Source: Moritella sp. 5
Lineage (GTDB): Bacteria > Pseudomonadota > Gammaproteobacteria > Enterobacterales > Moritellaceae
Direction: 5' to 3'
Assembly (NCBI RefSeq): GCF_018219455.1
Contig: NZ_CP056122.1
Coordinates: 1,674,001 to 1,738,000, forward strand
DNA: 64,000 bases
Under the pieces are notes generated by a model, which was not told where the DNA came from, searched no databases, and saw only the letters and a list, made by a program, of their open reading frames with translations. Positions 28,383-37,032 of the stretch are shown here, piece by piece. The position numbers and the translations under genes are program-made. Position 1 is the first letter of the stretch. Each line of letters opens with the position of its first letter.

Positions 28383-29681
28383 TTATTGACGTTCTGATAG
28401 CAGTGCATTAATTTTAAACTGATAGGTATTTAGTATATATTGGGCTTTATTTATATCATCAATTTTCAGTGAGCTTTCGGCGTATTCAATACGACCAAGA
28501 AGTGGAAACAATGTATTACTAAATTTATAAGATTTTGTAACTGATGATGATGGTGATGTTAATTGAGCATTTGCAATGATTGTTCTGGCACTATTAAATT
28601 GCTGTTTAATACCTACATAGCTATTAATTAGGTTGTATCTATCGTTGTCAAAGCTACCTTTTATAGATTGAAACGTAATTGAATCTGGGTATATTTCTTC
28701 AAGAGAAGTAATGATTGAAACTAATCTATCCATCTTGTTTATTTTCAGTGGATCTTCGGCCCAATTTTTGAAGAAATCAGTACTTTTATTGAAAACAATT
28801 TCTTTTAATGCCCGCTGAGTCTTTTTAGGGCTATGTGTTAACTTTTGAATTAGAGAAGAAAACTCATCCAAATTGGCGTTTTTAAATGTTTGTAACTGTT
28901 GCTCTTGCTGATAATTTTTAAAGCCTAAGTACATGGATGATATAAGTATCAATATACTAATTATGATTGGTTTATTACTGTTTAATAATTTAGGTCCGGG
29001 GATACTAGGTATATTAGTTGCTGTTTCATTCATGGACACTTCAGGTGAGGGCGTTGTTATTGTATTGGTATTAATAACGCTTTTAATATCTTCGACATTT
29101 ATAGTACGAGTTTTTGATTGTTTATGTTGTTCTATTTGGCGTTCTTTTAATTCTTCTTGCCATTGGGATAAAATTCTGCGAATAGGGCCTAAAGAGGGGG
29201 CTTTTATTCCATAATGGGACTTTAGTTCTTCTTCAATTTTGAGTGTTAGTCTATGCCCGATCTCGATTAATATAAGGTCGTCTGCATTGACCGTCATTCT
29301 CTTTTGTCGTTTTACAGTATGTTCTATCATCCATTCAAAAGCACTAATTCTGGCTTTTTCTTTAGTATATTCAGGGTATGCGCTGTACCAATATACGAGC
29401 GTTAAATCGTGTATAGCACTTAAACCATTGACAAGTCCTTTAAGCCCTTGAGTGTGGATAGCGGCGGTTGTGAAGTAACAAGCACTTCTAAAATCTTTAC
29501 TTTGATTTGTCAAAATATCTTCTGACAAGGAATAAATCTTCTTCCATGAGACGTTAGGTGAAATTCGACTCAGCTCGTTTATTTGTCTTTTGAGTTCGGT
29601 AAACGTATCAAGTCTATTTGTGTTTTCTCCCTCTGGAAAGGATTTGCTTATTGGGCGTCTTGTAAAATCTGAAAAGTACAT
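28383..29681 (-). CDS. vasL: ImpA-N-domain membrane protein, VasL/TagA-like
   Basis: This 432-residue protein has an ImpA-N domain at about 30-150 (RISPNVSWKKIYSLSEDILT, then RSACYFTTAAIHTQGLKGL and an AFEWMIEHTVKR segment). A Thr-rich linker follows, then one membrane helix near 245-265 (IIISILILISSMYLGF) and a helical tail. In Vibrio cholerae the similar VasL/TagA sits beside vasK (tssM), as here, and is reported to act at the distal sheath end. A TssA paralogue is the alternative name. It is first in the operon with tssM, 38 bases apart. The symbol rests on context and architecture. Confidence 0.75.
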   Translation of the reverse strand: MYFSDFTRRPISKSFPEGENTNRLDTFTELKRQINELSRISPNVSWKKIYSLSEDILTNQSKDFRSACYFTTAAIHTQGLKGLVNGLSAIHDLTLVYWYSAYPEYTKEKARISAFEWMIEHTVKRQKRMTVNADDLILIEIGHRLTLKIEEELKSHYGIKAPSLGPIRRILSQWQEELKERQIEQHKQSKTRTINVEDIKSVINTNTITTPSPEVSMNETATNIPSIPGPKLLNSNKPIIISILILISSMYLGFKNYQQEQQLQTFKNANLDEFSSLIQKLTHSPKKTQRALKEIVFNKSTDFFKNWAEDPLKINKMDRLVSIITSLEEIYPDSITFQSIKGSFDNDRYNLINSYVGIKQQFNSARTIIANAQLTSPSSSVTKSYKFSNTLFPLLGRIEYAESSLKIDDINKAQYILNTYQFKINALLSERQ

Positions 29682-29840
29682 TTTAAAATATTAACTCCAT
29701 TTTATCCGAAAGTATTAAGCACATGTTCAAGGGGTAAAGTAATTTTTAGTAATTAAAAGTAAATTGTGACGGTGCAGCTAATAGCCTGGAAATTAAAGAA
29801 ACATGCATAAAAATAAAGTTTTCAAACAAAAAAATAGCAA

Positions 29841-29880
29841 TAATTTACAGTAGCTTACGGTCATTTACAGTCCTTTACAA
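29841..29880. repeat. Four 10-bp phased direct repeats between divergent T6SS operons
   Basis: TAATTTACAG, TAGCTTACGG, TCATTTACAG and TCCTTTACAA follow each other at an exact 10-base period and share a TTAC core. They fall in the 430-base gap between the vasL-like gene and the plus-strand barrel-Fha-tssJKL operon. One repeat per helical turn suggests a cooperative protein-binding site shared by both operons. The binding protein is unknown. Confidence 0.8.
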
Positions 29881-29926
29881 ATTTTCAACTCATCGGATCA
29901 CACCTTAACAGATACCAATCCATAGG

Positions 29927-29949
29927 TAACCAATTATGGTTATTTTTTT
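29927..29949 (+). terminator. Terminator-like hairpin inside a divergent leader
   Basis: TAACCA-ATTA-TGGTTA is followed directly by seven T residues. It points towards the barrel gene at 30,112 but lies 163 bases before it, with no gene ending nearby. It could end a short RNA or attenuate a long leader. The rest of the 29,682-30,111 gap shows no open frame I would call. Confidence 0.5.
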
Positions 29950-30111
29950 GTGGTTTAATTTCGAGGTCATGGTCAAAATAACTGATTTACTAGGCATAAT
30001 AACTATTGAGGTGTTCATTATGTAAATAATTGGTTTTTCTGGATTATTTTCTTGAAATTGAAGTTTTTGATGTTATCTTTCCACTAAATTCGAATGATGT
30101 TTAAGGTGTGA

Positions 30112-30747
30112 ATGTTGAGGCTATCAATTGTATTAGTATTAGTATTATTTTCTTTTTGTATGGTTTGTACTGAATCTGCTTTTGCTAAAGGTGAGCGATA
30201 TGGAGTGTCTGCTCAATATTTCAACATTGATAGTGTTAAATTTGATGAGGGGAGTACAGATGAAACTAATACGATTAAATTTGGATTAGTACATTCCAGA
30301 CCAATTGATGAAAATAATAATCGTTGGCGTTGGCTGTTTAACCTTAATTATTTGTCAGCAGAAGTACCTGCACAGAGTAATCTTGGATCGCAAAGTATAG
30401 GCATTTACGGTGTATATCAAGAAGTACAAAGCCTTCAATTTAGAGTTATTCCTCAATATGCAGTAGCTGATTGGGGCTGGATGACCCCACTTTTAGGGCT
30501 TGGGATTTCTACCAGTTATTCGCAGTATTCAGAGCGTTGGCAAGTTGATTCCGATGGTATTAAATATGGTGACCAACTAGAGGACATCGAGGCATTTGAG
30601 TTTGGTTTAGTCGCTAGTGTTGGGACTGTCATTAAGTTAGGTAGTAATCCAAATGCTCATTTACAGCTTGTCCCTGAAATCTTATATAACCATTCGTTTA
30701 ATAATGGGCTAGGTGGCATTGAGTTTTCTTTAACGTTGTTATTTTAG
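30112..30747 (+). CDS. Predicted outer-membrane beta-barrel protein
   Basis: This 211-residue protein has a clear signal peptide (MLRLSIVLVLVLFSFCMVC, cleavage likely after SAFA at about 25). It then shows alternating aromatic/polar strands and ends FSLTLLF, the terminal Phe typical of BAM-assembled barrels. I do not recognise a named family; it resembles small 8-strand porin-like proteins. AAGGTG four bases upstream supports the ATG. It is first in the operon with fha, tssJ, tssK and tssL, which suggests a link to the T6SS envelope complex or merely shared regulation. Confidence 0.65.
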   Translation: MLRLSIVLVLVLFSFCMVCTESAFAKGERYGVSAQYFNIDSVKFDEGSTDETNTIKFGLVHSRPIDENNNRWRWLFNLNYLSAEVPAQSNLGSQSIGIYGVYQEVQSLQFRVIPQYAVADWGWMTPLLGLGISTSYSQYSERWQVDSDGIKYGDQLEDIEAFEFGLVASVGTVIKLGSNPNAHLQLVPEILYNHSFNNGLGGIEFSLTLLF

Positions 30748-30755
30748 GTAAGTTC

Positions 30756-32108
30756 GTGAGCATCATACAATTAACTTTACATATAATTAATTGCCCTGAA
30801 GAATATTCGGGTAATAAACATATCGAAATGAATGAGGATGGAGGACAAATTGGTAGAAACCCTAGTTGTACTGTTACTTTGTCTGACCATAATAAATATA
30901 TTTCTGGGAATCATTCATTAGTTACCTTTTATGCCGGTACTTATTACTTAAGTGACACAAGTACAAATGGCACATTTATTAACGATAATAAGATTTTCAA
31001 AAATCAACCGATTGCATTACATCAAGATGATTTTATTGTGATGGGAAGGTACGAATTTTCTGTGTCACTAGAAAATATGGTTAAAAATATTGATATAGCG
31101 ATTGATATTGACCCGAGTTCAACTGAGGATGATCCCCTTTCATGTTTAGATGTTTCATCTACAGAATGTGTTTTGGGAGAGCAGGGGATAATTGAAGATT
31201 TGTTTATTGAAACTAAAGGTAATGATATTAATAGCGATGATCCTGTCACTCATATCGACTTTAGTATGGAGAAATCAATCGGGTTATTGGATGATGAAAC
31301 TCCGCAAAAATTAGTTCAGCCTCGTATAGAACGGCAGATTGCTGATGATACCGAAAGTGTACATTCTGAATTTGATATGCCTAATATGATCCCTGAAGAC
31401 TGGATGGCGGATAGTACTGCTAATGTGATGGATGAGTTTAAATCTGAAGTCGCCGAGCCAACTATTATACCGGATGTTGAGATCACTGATTTAAGCGTTA
31501 TACCTGCGCCTAATGTCGAAGAGGTTGCTTATGAAGTCGAGCGGATAGAACCGTACGTGAACATGAAGCCGTATTCCGAAGACTCGGAGAGTATTGAAGC
31601 TTTCTTTAAGGGCGTAGGTATTCATGATTTAGAGTTAAAAGATCGAACCCCACAGTTATTAAATCAAATGGGGGCTTGTTTACGACTTTGCTTAGACAAA
31701 ATGAACAAGGATTTACGAACTGTATCCTTATTTAAAGACACAACTGAAGATAATAGTGAAAAACCAAGTGAAGATATCCTTAGACTAATGCTTTCACTTA
31801 ACCAGCAAGAGGTTTTGTCGCCTTTGGAGTTGTTACAGCAAGTGAGCGATGAATTAGATTCTCATCATACACATTATCATCAAGCTGTTACTAGTTTAGT
31901 GGTAGGACAAGCCCATCAATATGACCCGGTGGCTTTTTCTGAGACACTTACAAATAAACAACCATTTTTAACAAAACGAAGGGTCTGGAATGAATATGTT
32001 CAACACTATCGGACGCAATTAAATGATGATGTTTATTCTTCCGATGCACTTTTACATGAAAAAATAAAAGAACATTATACAACAATTTTGAAGGTGGAAA
32101 ATGCGTAA
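30756..32108 (+). CDS. T6SS FHA-domain protein Fha/TagH
   Basis: The 450-residue protein has an N-terminal FHA phosphothreonine-binding domain at about 20-100 (GGQIGRNPSCTVTL, HSLVTFYAGTYYLSDTSTNG), an acidic linker, and a C-terminal TagH-type helical domain (LLNQMGACLRLCLDKMNKDL, EYVQHYRTQLND). Fha binds phosphorylated T6SS partners, so it is the expected target of the kinase at 15,743. It starts with GTG nine bases after the barrel gene and overlaps tssJ by eight bases. Confidence 0.92.
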   Translation: MSIIQLTLHIINCPEEYSGNKHIEMNEDGGQIGRNPSCTVTLSDHNKYISGNHSLVTFYAGTYYLSDTSTNGTFINDNKIFKNQPIALHQDDFIVMGRYEFSVSLENMVKNIDIAIDIDPSSTEDDPLSCLDVSSTECVLGEQGIIEDLFIETKGNDINSDDPVTHIDFSMEKSIGLLDDETPQKLVQPRIERQIADDTESVHSEFDMPNMIPEDWMADSTANVMDEFKSEVAEPTIIPDVEITDLSVIPAPNVEEVAYEVERIEPYVNMKPYSEDSESIEAFFKGVGIHDLELKDRTPQLLNQMGACLRLCLDKMNKDLRTVSLFKDTTEDNSEKPSEDILRLMLSLNQQEVLSPLELLQQVSDELDSHHTHYHQAVTSLVVGQAHQYDPVAFSETLTNKQPFLTKRRVWNEYVQHYRTQLNDDVYSSDALLHEKIKEHYTTILKVENA

Positions 32109-32604
32109 CCTACTGTTTATATTTATAGCGTCATGCTTGTTACAAGGCTGTTCTATTTGGGAACAGTTTAAAGAGTCAACAGGAATAACACCTGAAACGT
32201 CATCAATCGAATTACATATTGATACTGCGAGCCTAATTAACCTCCGAAGCAATGGGCAATCATCGCCTGTTATTTTACGTATACATGAACTAACGTCACC
32301 AATTCTGTTTCGTAGCCTAGATTTTTTTGCTTTATTTGAAAATGATAAAGATGCGCTTGGTGACGAATATATAAAACGCTATGAATTCGAAATTCAGCCT
32401 AACGAAAAGATTCATGAGATTATTAAGCTTGACCCGATGACACGCGCAATTGGATTTTCTGCCGCTTTTCGTAACATTGATGGTTCGTCATGGCGTCAAT
32501 TAGAAATAATCGAAGAAAAGACTAATTACTTTTTAAAATTACATATTGAAGGTAGTGAACTTACTACAGGAAGTACTCGTGGTATTGAACAAAATTATTT
32601 CTAA
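32101..32604 (+). CDS. tssJ: T6SS outer-membrane lipoprotein TssJ (VasD)
   Basis: The 167-residue lipoprotein has the lipobox LLQGC, with Cys17 as the lipidated residue after a short hydrophobic signal. The mature part is a beta-sandwich typical of TssJ (SPVILRIHELTS, ALFENDKDALG). It anchors the TssM periplasmic domain to the outer membrane. It overlaps the end of fha by 8 bases and precedes tssK by 11 bases. Confidence 0.93.
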   Translation: MRNLLFIFIASCLLQGCSIWEQFKESTGITPETSSIELHIDTASLINLRSNGQSSPVILRIHELTSPILFRSLDFFALFENDKDALGDEYIKRYEFEIQPNEKIHEIIKLDPMTRAIGFSAAFRNIDGSSWRQLEIIEEKTNYFLKLHIEGSELTTGSTRGIEQNYF

Positions 32605-32615
32605 GGAATTACACA

Positions 32616-33941
32616 ATGTCTCTTTATAATCCCGTTATGTGGCAAGATGGAATGTTCATGAAGCCTCAACATTTTCAGCAACTTGAACGACATAATAATA
32701 AAGCCACGAGTATGCTGAATATATTTGCTACCCCTTTACTTTGGGGGGTAAAAAAAATTGTGGTGAATGACAGTTTACTTGGGCTGGGTAAGATAGGTAT
32801 TAGCCATGCAGAGGGCATACTGCAGGACCGAACACCATTTGAATTACCTTTGCTTGCCGACTTGCCAGATGTGAGAGACGTTGATTCATCAATTGTGGAC
32901 AAAATTGTTTATCTATGTTGCCCACTACCTTCTGTTCGTGATGAATTGTTTGGTGAACCGGGCAGTAATGCTCGTTATATCCAATCAACGCAGGATGCTA
33001 TTGATGCGTGTTATGGCAGTGAAGATATGGCCAACATTATGATTGGTAAACTGACATTCAAATTACTGTATGACGATGAAGATAAAAGTGCTTATACGTC
33101 AATTCCTATCTTCAAGATTTTAGAAGTTAAACCAGATGGTACGGTCGTCTTAGATGAGAGTTTCATTCCAACATGTATTGATATTAAAGCATCGACAGTG
33201 TTAACTAAGTTTACTACTGAGTTTGCTTCTATGCTGCATCATCGTGCAGAATTAATCGTACAGCGATTAGGTGCTGTTGATCAGCAAGGTGTATCTTCTG
33301 TCGCTGATTTTATGCTACTTCAAACGTTAAACCGCTTAGAACCCTTATTTTGGCACTTCACGCATGTAGAAGGTATTCACCCAGAAACGTTTTATCGTTA
33401 CTTGTTGCAAGCCGAAGGTGATCTTGCCACATTATGTTCAACGACAAGACGTCCACGAGAGTTTGAAAAATACAATCACGGTGCATTAACGGAGTGCTTA
33501 TCTGGGATTCTACAAGACATTAAATTGACATTAAGCGTGATGTCAGAGCAACGCGCAATCCCATTAACCTTGAAAGAACAAAGTTATGGTATTCGAACTG
33601 CTCCTATCCCTGATTCAAGTATTATTACATCTACAACACTTATATTGGCTGTTAAAGCTGATGTATCATTAGACGTATTACACACCAAGTTTATTGCACA
33701 AACTAAGATTGGTTCGATGGATAATATCCGTGAATTGATCAATCTACAACTCCCTGGTATTGGCATTAAACCAATGCCTGTTGTTCCACGACAGTTGCCG
33801 TACCATGCCGGGTATACCTATTTTGAATTGGATAAATCGAGTGCTGAGTGGCAAGCATTAACGCGTTCTGCTGCCATTGCTGTTCATATCGCGGGTGACT
33901 TTTCTAATTTATCCTTGCAGTTGTGGGCGGTTAAATTATGA
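32616..33941 (+). CDS. tssK: T6SS baseplate-to-membrane connector TssK (VasE)
   Basis: TssK is a trimeric receptor-binding-protein-like connector between baseplate and TssL/TssM. The 441-residue protein starts NPVMWQDGMFMKPQHFQQLE, which is nearly invariant in TssK, and has ELPLLADLPD, VLTKFTTEFASMLHHRAEL and LPGIGIKPMPVVPRQLPYHA. The length is standard. GGA lies before the ATG. Its stop overlaps tssL (ATGA). Confidence 0.97.
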   Translation: MSLYNPVMWQDGMFMKPQHFQQLERHNNKATSMLNIFATPLLWGVKKIVVNDSLLGLGKIGISHAEGILQDRTPFELPLLADLPDVRDVDSSIVDKIVYLCCPLPSVRDELFGEPGSNARYIQSTQDAIDACYGSEDMANIMIGKLTFKLLYDDEDKSAYTSIPIFKILEVKPDGTVVLDESFIPTCIDIKASTVLTKFTTEFASMLHHRAELIVQRLGAVDQQGVSSVADFMLLQTLNRLEPLFWHFTHVEGIHPETFYRYLLQAEGDLATLCSTTRRPREFEKYNHGALTECLSGILQDIKLTLSVMSEQRAIPLTLKEQSYGIRTAPIPDSSIITSTTLILAVKADVSLDVLHTKFIAQTKIGSMDNIRELINLQLPGIGIKPMPVVPRQLPYHAGYTYFELDKSSAEWQALTRSAAIAVHIAGDFSNLSLQLWAVKL

Positions 33942-34729
33942 GTTATGTGGACGATGACGTTACTGTTGTCCTGTTTCAACCTGCACCGGGTAAACCGATG
34001 GAGGTTATGCCCAGTCCAGATTTGTCTCGTAATATCGCGATTGGTGATTTAGACATTAAAAAAATGGGTATTAACCCGCTTATTGATGAGTTTTCTTGGC
34101 TTATCGCGAGTTTGTCATGCATGAAGTCGATCCCTTGGGTCGATGACTTAGATCCATTTCGTGAGCAAGTCGGAAGAGAAATCCGTAAAGGTGAGCGAAA
34201 GCTTAACGAAATGGAAGTTGACCGTGCCAGTATTCTGGTTATTCGTTATTGTTTATGTACTACGTTTGACGAAGCTGTATGCAGACAAGAGTGGGGGGCT
34301 AACAGTAACTGGAGCCAAAATAGTTTGTTGTCAGAATTCCATAATGAAACGGCTGGGGGAGATAAGTTTTTTGTTATTTTAGAAAGGCTTAAAAACGATC
34401 CTAAAAAATACCGCTACGTGATTGAATTTTTGTATTTGTTACTGCAATTGGGTTTTAAAGGTCGTTATGGCCGTGAAGATCGTGGTAACGAAAAGCTAGT
34501 TGAAATTGGTAATACTATTTATAACTTGGTTAAGCATGATCGTTTAGTCGAGCAGGAAAATACGCAGTTGGTTAATTTGAAAGCCAAGTATTTAACGAAG
34601 CCGTTGAAAAAAGTATTACCACCAAAAGTAACTATAGCCGTGACAAGTTTATTGGTGATTGGTATGTACGTGGCGACATATTTAACGATTGATATACGTT
34701 TTAAACAACTTCTCGATATTTACGGATAA
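33938..34729 (+). CDS. tssL: T6SS inner-membrane protein TssL (DotU/VasF)
   Basis: This 263-residue DotU-type protein has a cytoplasmic helical domain (NPLIDEFSWLIASLSCMKSI, then YLLLQLGFKGRYG) and one C-terminal membrane helix (KVTIAVTSLLVIGMYVATYL). It has no C-terminal OmpA/peptidoglycan-binding extension, unlike some TssL proteins. The only OmpA-type domain seen in the cluster is in the large protein at the left edge. It is coupled to tssK by ATGA and lies 12 bases before the PAAR-like effector. Confidence 0.95.
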   Translation: MSYVDDDVTVVLFQPAPGKPMEVMPSPDLSRNIAIGDLDIKKMGINPLIDEFSWLIASLSCMKSIPWVDDLDPFREQVGREIRKGERKLNEMEVDRASILVIRYCLCTTFDEAVCRQEWGANSNWSQNSLLSEFHNETAGGDKFFVILERLKNDPKKYRYVIEFLYLLLQLGFKGRYGREDRGNEKLVEIGNTIYNLVKHDRLVEQENTQLVNLKAKYLTKPLKKVLPPKVTIAVTSLLVIGMYVATYLTIDIRFKQLLDIYG

Positions 34730-34741
34730 AGGTGGGTAATC

Positions 34742-36253
34742 ATGGGTGTAACGGTTAGTGCAGATGGACTGAGTGTTGTTCATTTGGGATCGGGAGGTAA
34801 AGCGAGTGCAACGATACCAGATGTTTGCTTAACCACAGTCGGGAATGCTGTCGTACCTATTCCTTATGGGAATAACGCTGAGTCAGCAGATCTAGCTGAT
34901 GGTTCAACGACTGTTACAATGGATGGCGGAAATAGTATTGCCATTAAAGGCTGTAAGTTTGCTAAAAGTGCTGGTGATGCAGGAGGGGACAAGAAAGGTG
35001 TTGCCTCTGGCACTATTGAGGCCGAAGCCAAATTTATTACCGCCTCCGCAACGGTGAAAATTGAAGGTAAAGGCGTGTGTCGTTTGTCTGATCAAATGAC
35101 CATGAACAAAGCCAATACCATGTGTATGGGTGGTGCACAAAATCCGTCGGTCACTGTGACTGCTGATGAAGAAGGCACCTATACGGTTGATTTGTTCTTG
35201 TCTTATGCTGATGGCGATCCTGTTCAGGGGGCTACTTATAGTTTAGTTGATCAAGCAGGTGCAGCTTTTGAAGGTTCGCTAGGTAATGATGGCAAAGTAG
35301 CTGTAGGTGGTGTTGCCCCCGGTGCTTTTACCATTGAATATGGCGAAGATAGCCGCGAATTTAAACCCAACGAGCCAACCAAAGCCAACCCTAAGTTTGA
35401 CGCGCAAGCCAATGCACAAACCATCATTGAAGACACCAAACGCGGTGAGGTGGGCTTTTGGGAGAATACTTGGCGTAAAGCCTCAAACGGCGGAACGTGG
35501 ATATGGGGCGTTATATTAGGTGATTTTAATGATGATGCGTCGGTTGAACAAATTATTGCGAACGCTGCGTTAACGATGATCCCTGTGGTTGATCAAGTCG
35601 GTGATATACGTGATTTAACCGCCAATATCCTTAATATGATGGATGAAGAGGGGCGCGATAAGCCTGAAAATTGGTTAGCCTTGTCGTTCACCTTAATTGG
35701 TTGCATCCCACTGTTTGGTAGTGCGCTAAAAGGCACTTGTAAAGTCGTGCTTAAAACAGGTAAAGATACCAAAAAAGACGATTTATTGGCTATCGTCCGC
35801 GCCTTCGGTAAGGGTGACCCAGAGAAGTTTTTACTTGGTTTAGACTGGGGTCAATATGCAAAAGACATCAGCAAAATCTTGTCTAATGTATTAAAACCCT
35901 GCGTTGAAATAGCGACAGAGATGGCGTCGTACGCAGACCGCATGGGCGCAGACGAACTGGCATCACAATTTCTTAAACTGGGTGACGAAATCAAAATGTT
36001 CGACAAGATGTCAGTGGATAAACTAAAAAGTGCAATGGGCGAGTTTGACGACTTATTTGCACGTGTACTCGGTAAATCAGAGAAAGTTTATCCAGCTAAG
36101 ACCAAACATCACACGGGCGGCACAGCGCAAGCGGGTAGTAATAAGAATAAGGCGAATGAGAAGAAGGATAAGAAATCTCAGCGTTGTAAATCATGTGGTA
36201 ACATTTTGTCCAAGAAGAAAGGACATTGCGTTGGCCGTAAAAATAAAAAATAA
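34742..36253 (+). CDS. PAAR-like (DUF4150) T6SS spike-tip effector, active cassette
   Basis: The 503-residue protein has three parts. Residues about 1-126 are a DUF4150 PAAR-like tip (IPDVCLTTVGNAVVPIPYGN, AIKGCKFAKSAGD, SDQMTMNKANTMCMGG). Residues about 133-215 look like a prealbumin/Cna-B-type beta domain (VDLFLSYADGDPVQGATYSL). Residues about 230-470 are a helical region with a hydrophobic centre (IIANAALTMIPVVDQVGDI, WLALSFTLIGCIPLFGSA). The last ~25 residues form a short basic Cys-containing tip (CKSCG...C). It directly follows tssL. The nuclease is not fused but follows 20 bases later. Everything from about residue 124 to 478 is duplicated downstream at 38,253, while the tip differs. 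Confidence 0.85.
   Translation: MGVTVSADGLSVVHLGSGGKASATIPDVCLTTVGNAVVPIPYGNNAESADLADGSTTVTMDGGNSIAIKGCKFAKSAGDAGGDKKGVASGTIEAEAKFITASATVKIEGKGVCRLSDQMTMNKANTMCMGGAQNPSVTVTADEEGTYTVDLFLSYADGDPVQGATYSLVDQAGAAFEGSLGNDGKVAVGGVAPGAFTIEYGEDSREFKPNEPTKANPKFDAQANAQTIIEDTKRGEVGFWENTWRKASNGGTWIWGVILGDFNDDASVEQIIANAALTMIPVVDQVGDIRDLTANILNMMDEEGRDKPENWLALSFTLIGCIPLFGSALKGTCKVVLKTGKDTKKDDLLAIVRAFGKGDPEKFLLGLDWGQYAKDISKILSNVLKPCVEIATEMASYADRMGADELASQFLKLGDEIKMFDKMSVDKLKSAMGEFDDLFARVLGKSEKVYPAKTKHHTGGTAQAGSNKNKANEKKDKKSQRCKSCGNILSKKKGHCVGRKNKK
35111..36175 (+). repeat. Direct repeat R1 (effector core), first copy
   Basis: About 1,065 bases of the effector gene are nearly identical to 38,244-39,292. The match starts at the codons for the internal TMCMGG and stops within the Lys-rich KANEKKDKK stretch, after which the two copies are unrelated. 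This copy has 15 extra bases (35,939-35,953) bounded by GCAGAC repeats. Confidence 0.93.
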
Positions 36254-36273
36254 ACTAAAAGAAGGGATGTTAT

Positions 36274-37029
36274 ATGGCAATTAGCAAAAGAGGTAAGCTT
36301 AATGATGGAGCAAAAATAGATGCTCATCTACTATCATCTTATTGCCCACTAACAAGCCATCATTTAATTAGTCATAGCTTGTTTTATAAGGTATCAACAC
36401 CAAGACAAAAGCAAATGCATGATCATCATTATAATTTTGACAAGCATAAAAACTTGGTTTTATTACCAAGTAAAGATGAGAGTAAGGCGAAAATAATCGC
36501 GTGTTATTATGCACTGCCGTGGCATTCAAGTGGTCATACCGGAAACCAAATTATTAAGCATTACAATAATAGTGAAAAAGGAAAGGCTGTAGGGAAGAGT
36601 GATAACCCATTCGGAGGCAATAAAGCGCAGGGTAAAGGGAATAACCTGACTGAAGATGAACTCAAGATGTATAATGCAGATGCAAAAAAATTAGAAAAAA
36701 CCAAAGGCTACCATAAAGTTGTGAGTTCTTTATTTTTAACTGTATTAAAAAAATTAAAATGTAATCAAAGTAATTCAGAATATCAGGGATATCTTGATTC
36801 GCTATCTGAAGATATCTGTTCTTTAATTTCAGATTTTGACTTATTGCTTAGTAATCCTGGTTATGATTTTGCCAGTGGTCAAGATGGCTGTAATAGCTCT
36901 GGGTGTGGTGATCGCGAACATACAAAAGAGCGAACAGTAGGACTCTGGTTATCAGATTACGTTATTAGTGCTTACGTTAATAATGAAGCAGAAGATCGTT
37001 TAAATTTATTATCAGAATTGCAAGGGTAA
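36274..37029 (+). CDS. AHH-family nuclease toxin, first cassette
   Basis: This 251-residue protein matches the AHH (HNH/ENDO VII superfold) nuclease pattern: HHLIS with His29-His30, then HKNLVLLPS, then LPWHSSGHTGNQIIKHY with His84 and His88. These are the expected metal-binding and catalytic positions. Later it has CNSSGCGDREH. AHH domains are common DNase tips of polymorphic toxins. Here it is a separate gene 20 bases after the PAAR-like effector, and is probably delivered by binding it. An Imm11-family gene follows three bases later. DNA is the presumed target. The 248-residue counterpart at 39,382 shares the active site but little else. Confidence 0.78.
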   Translation: MAISKRGKLNDGAKIDAHLLSSYCPLTSHHLISHSLFYKVSTPRQKQMHDHHYNFDKHKNLVLLPSKDESKAKIIACYYALPWHSSGHTGNQIIKHYNNSEKGKAVGKSDNPFGGNKAQGKGNNLTEDELKMYNADAKKLEKTKGYHKVVSSLFLTVLKKLKCNQSNSEYQGYLDSLSEDICSLISDFDLLLSNPGYDFASGQDGCNSSGCGDREHTKERTVGLWLSDYVISAYVNNEAEDRLNLLSELQG

Positions 37030-37032
37030 AAA

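Noticed and set aside
36030-36284. 84-codon Arg-rich frame on the plus strand
   Set aside because: It overlaps the end of the PAAR-like effector in another frame and is Arg-rich only because the effector tip is Lys-rich. There is no ribosome site.
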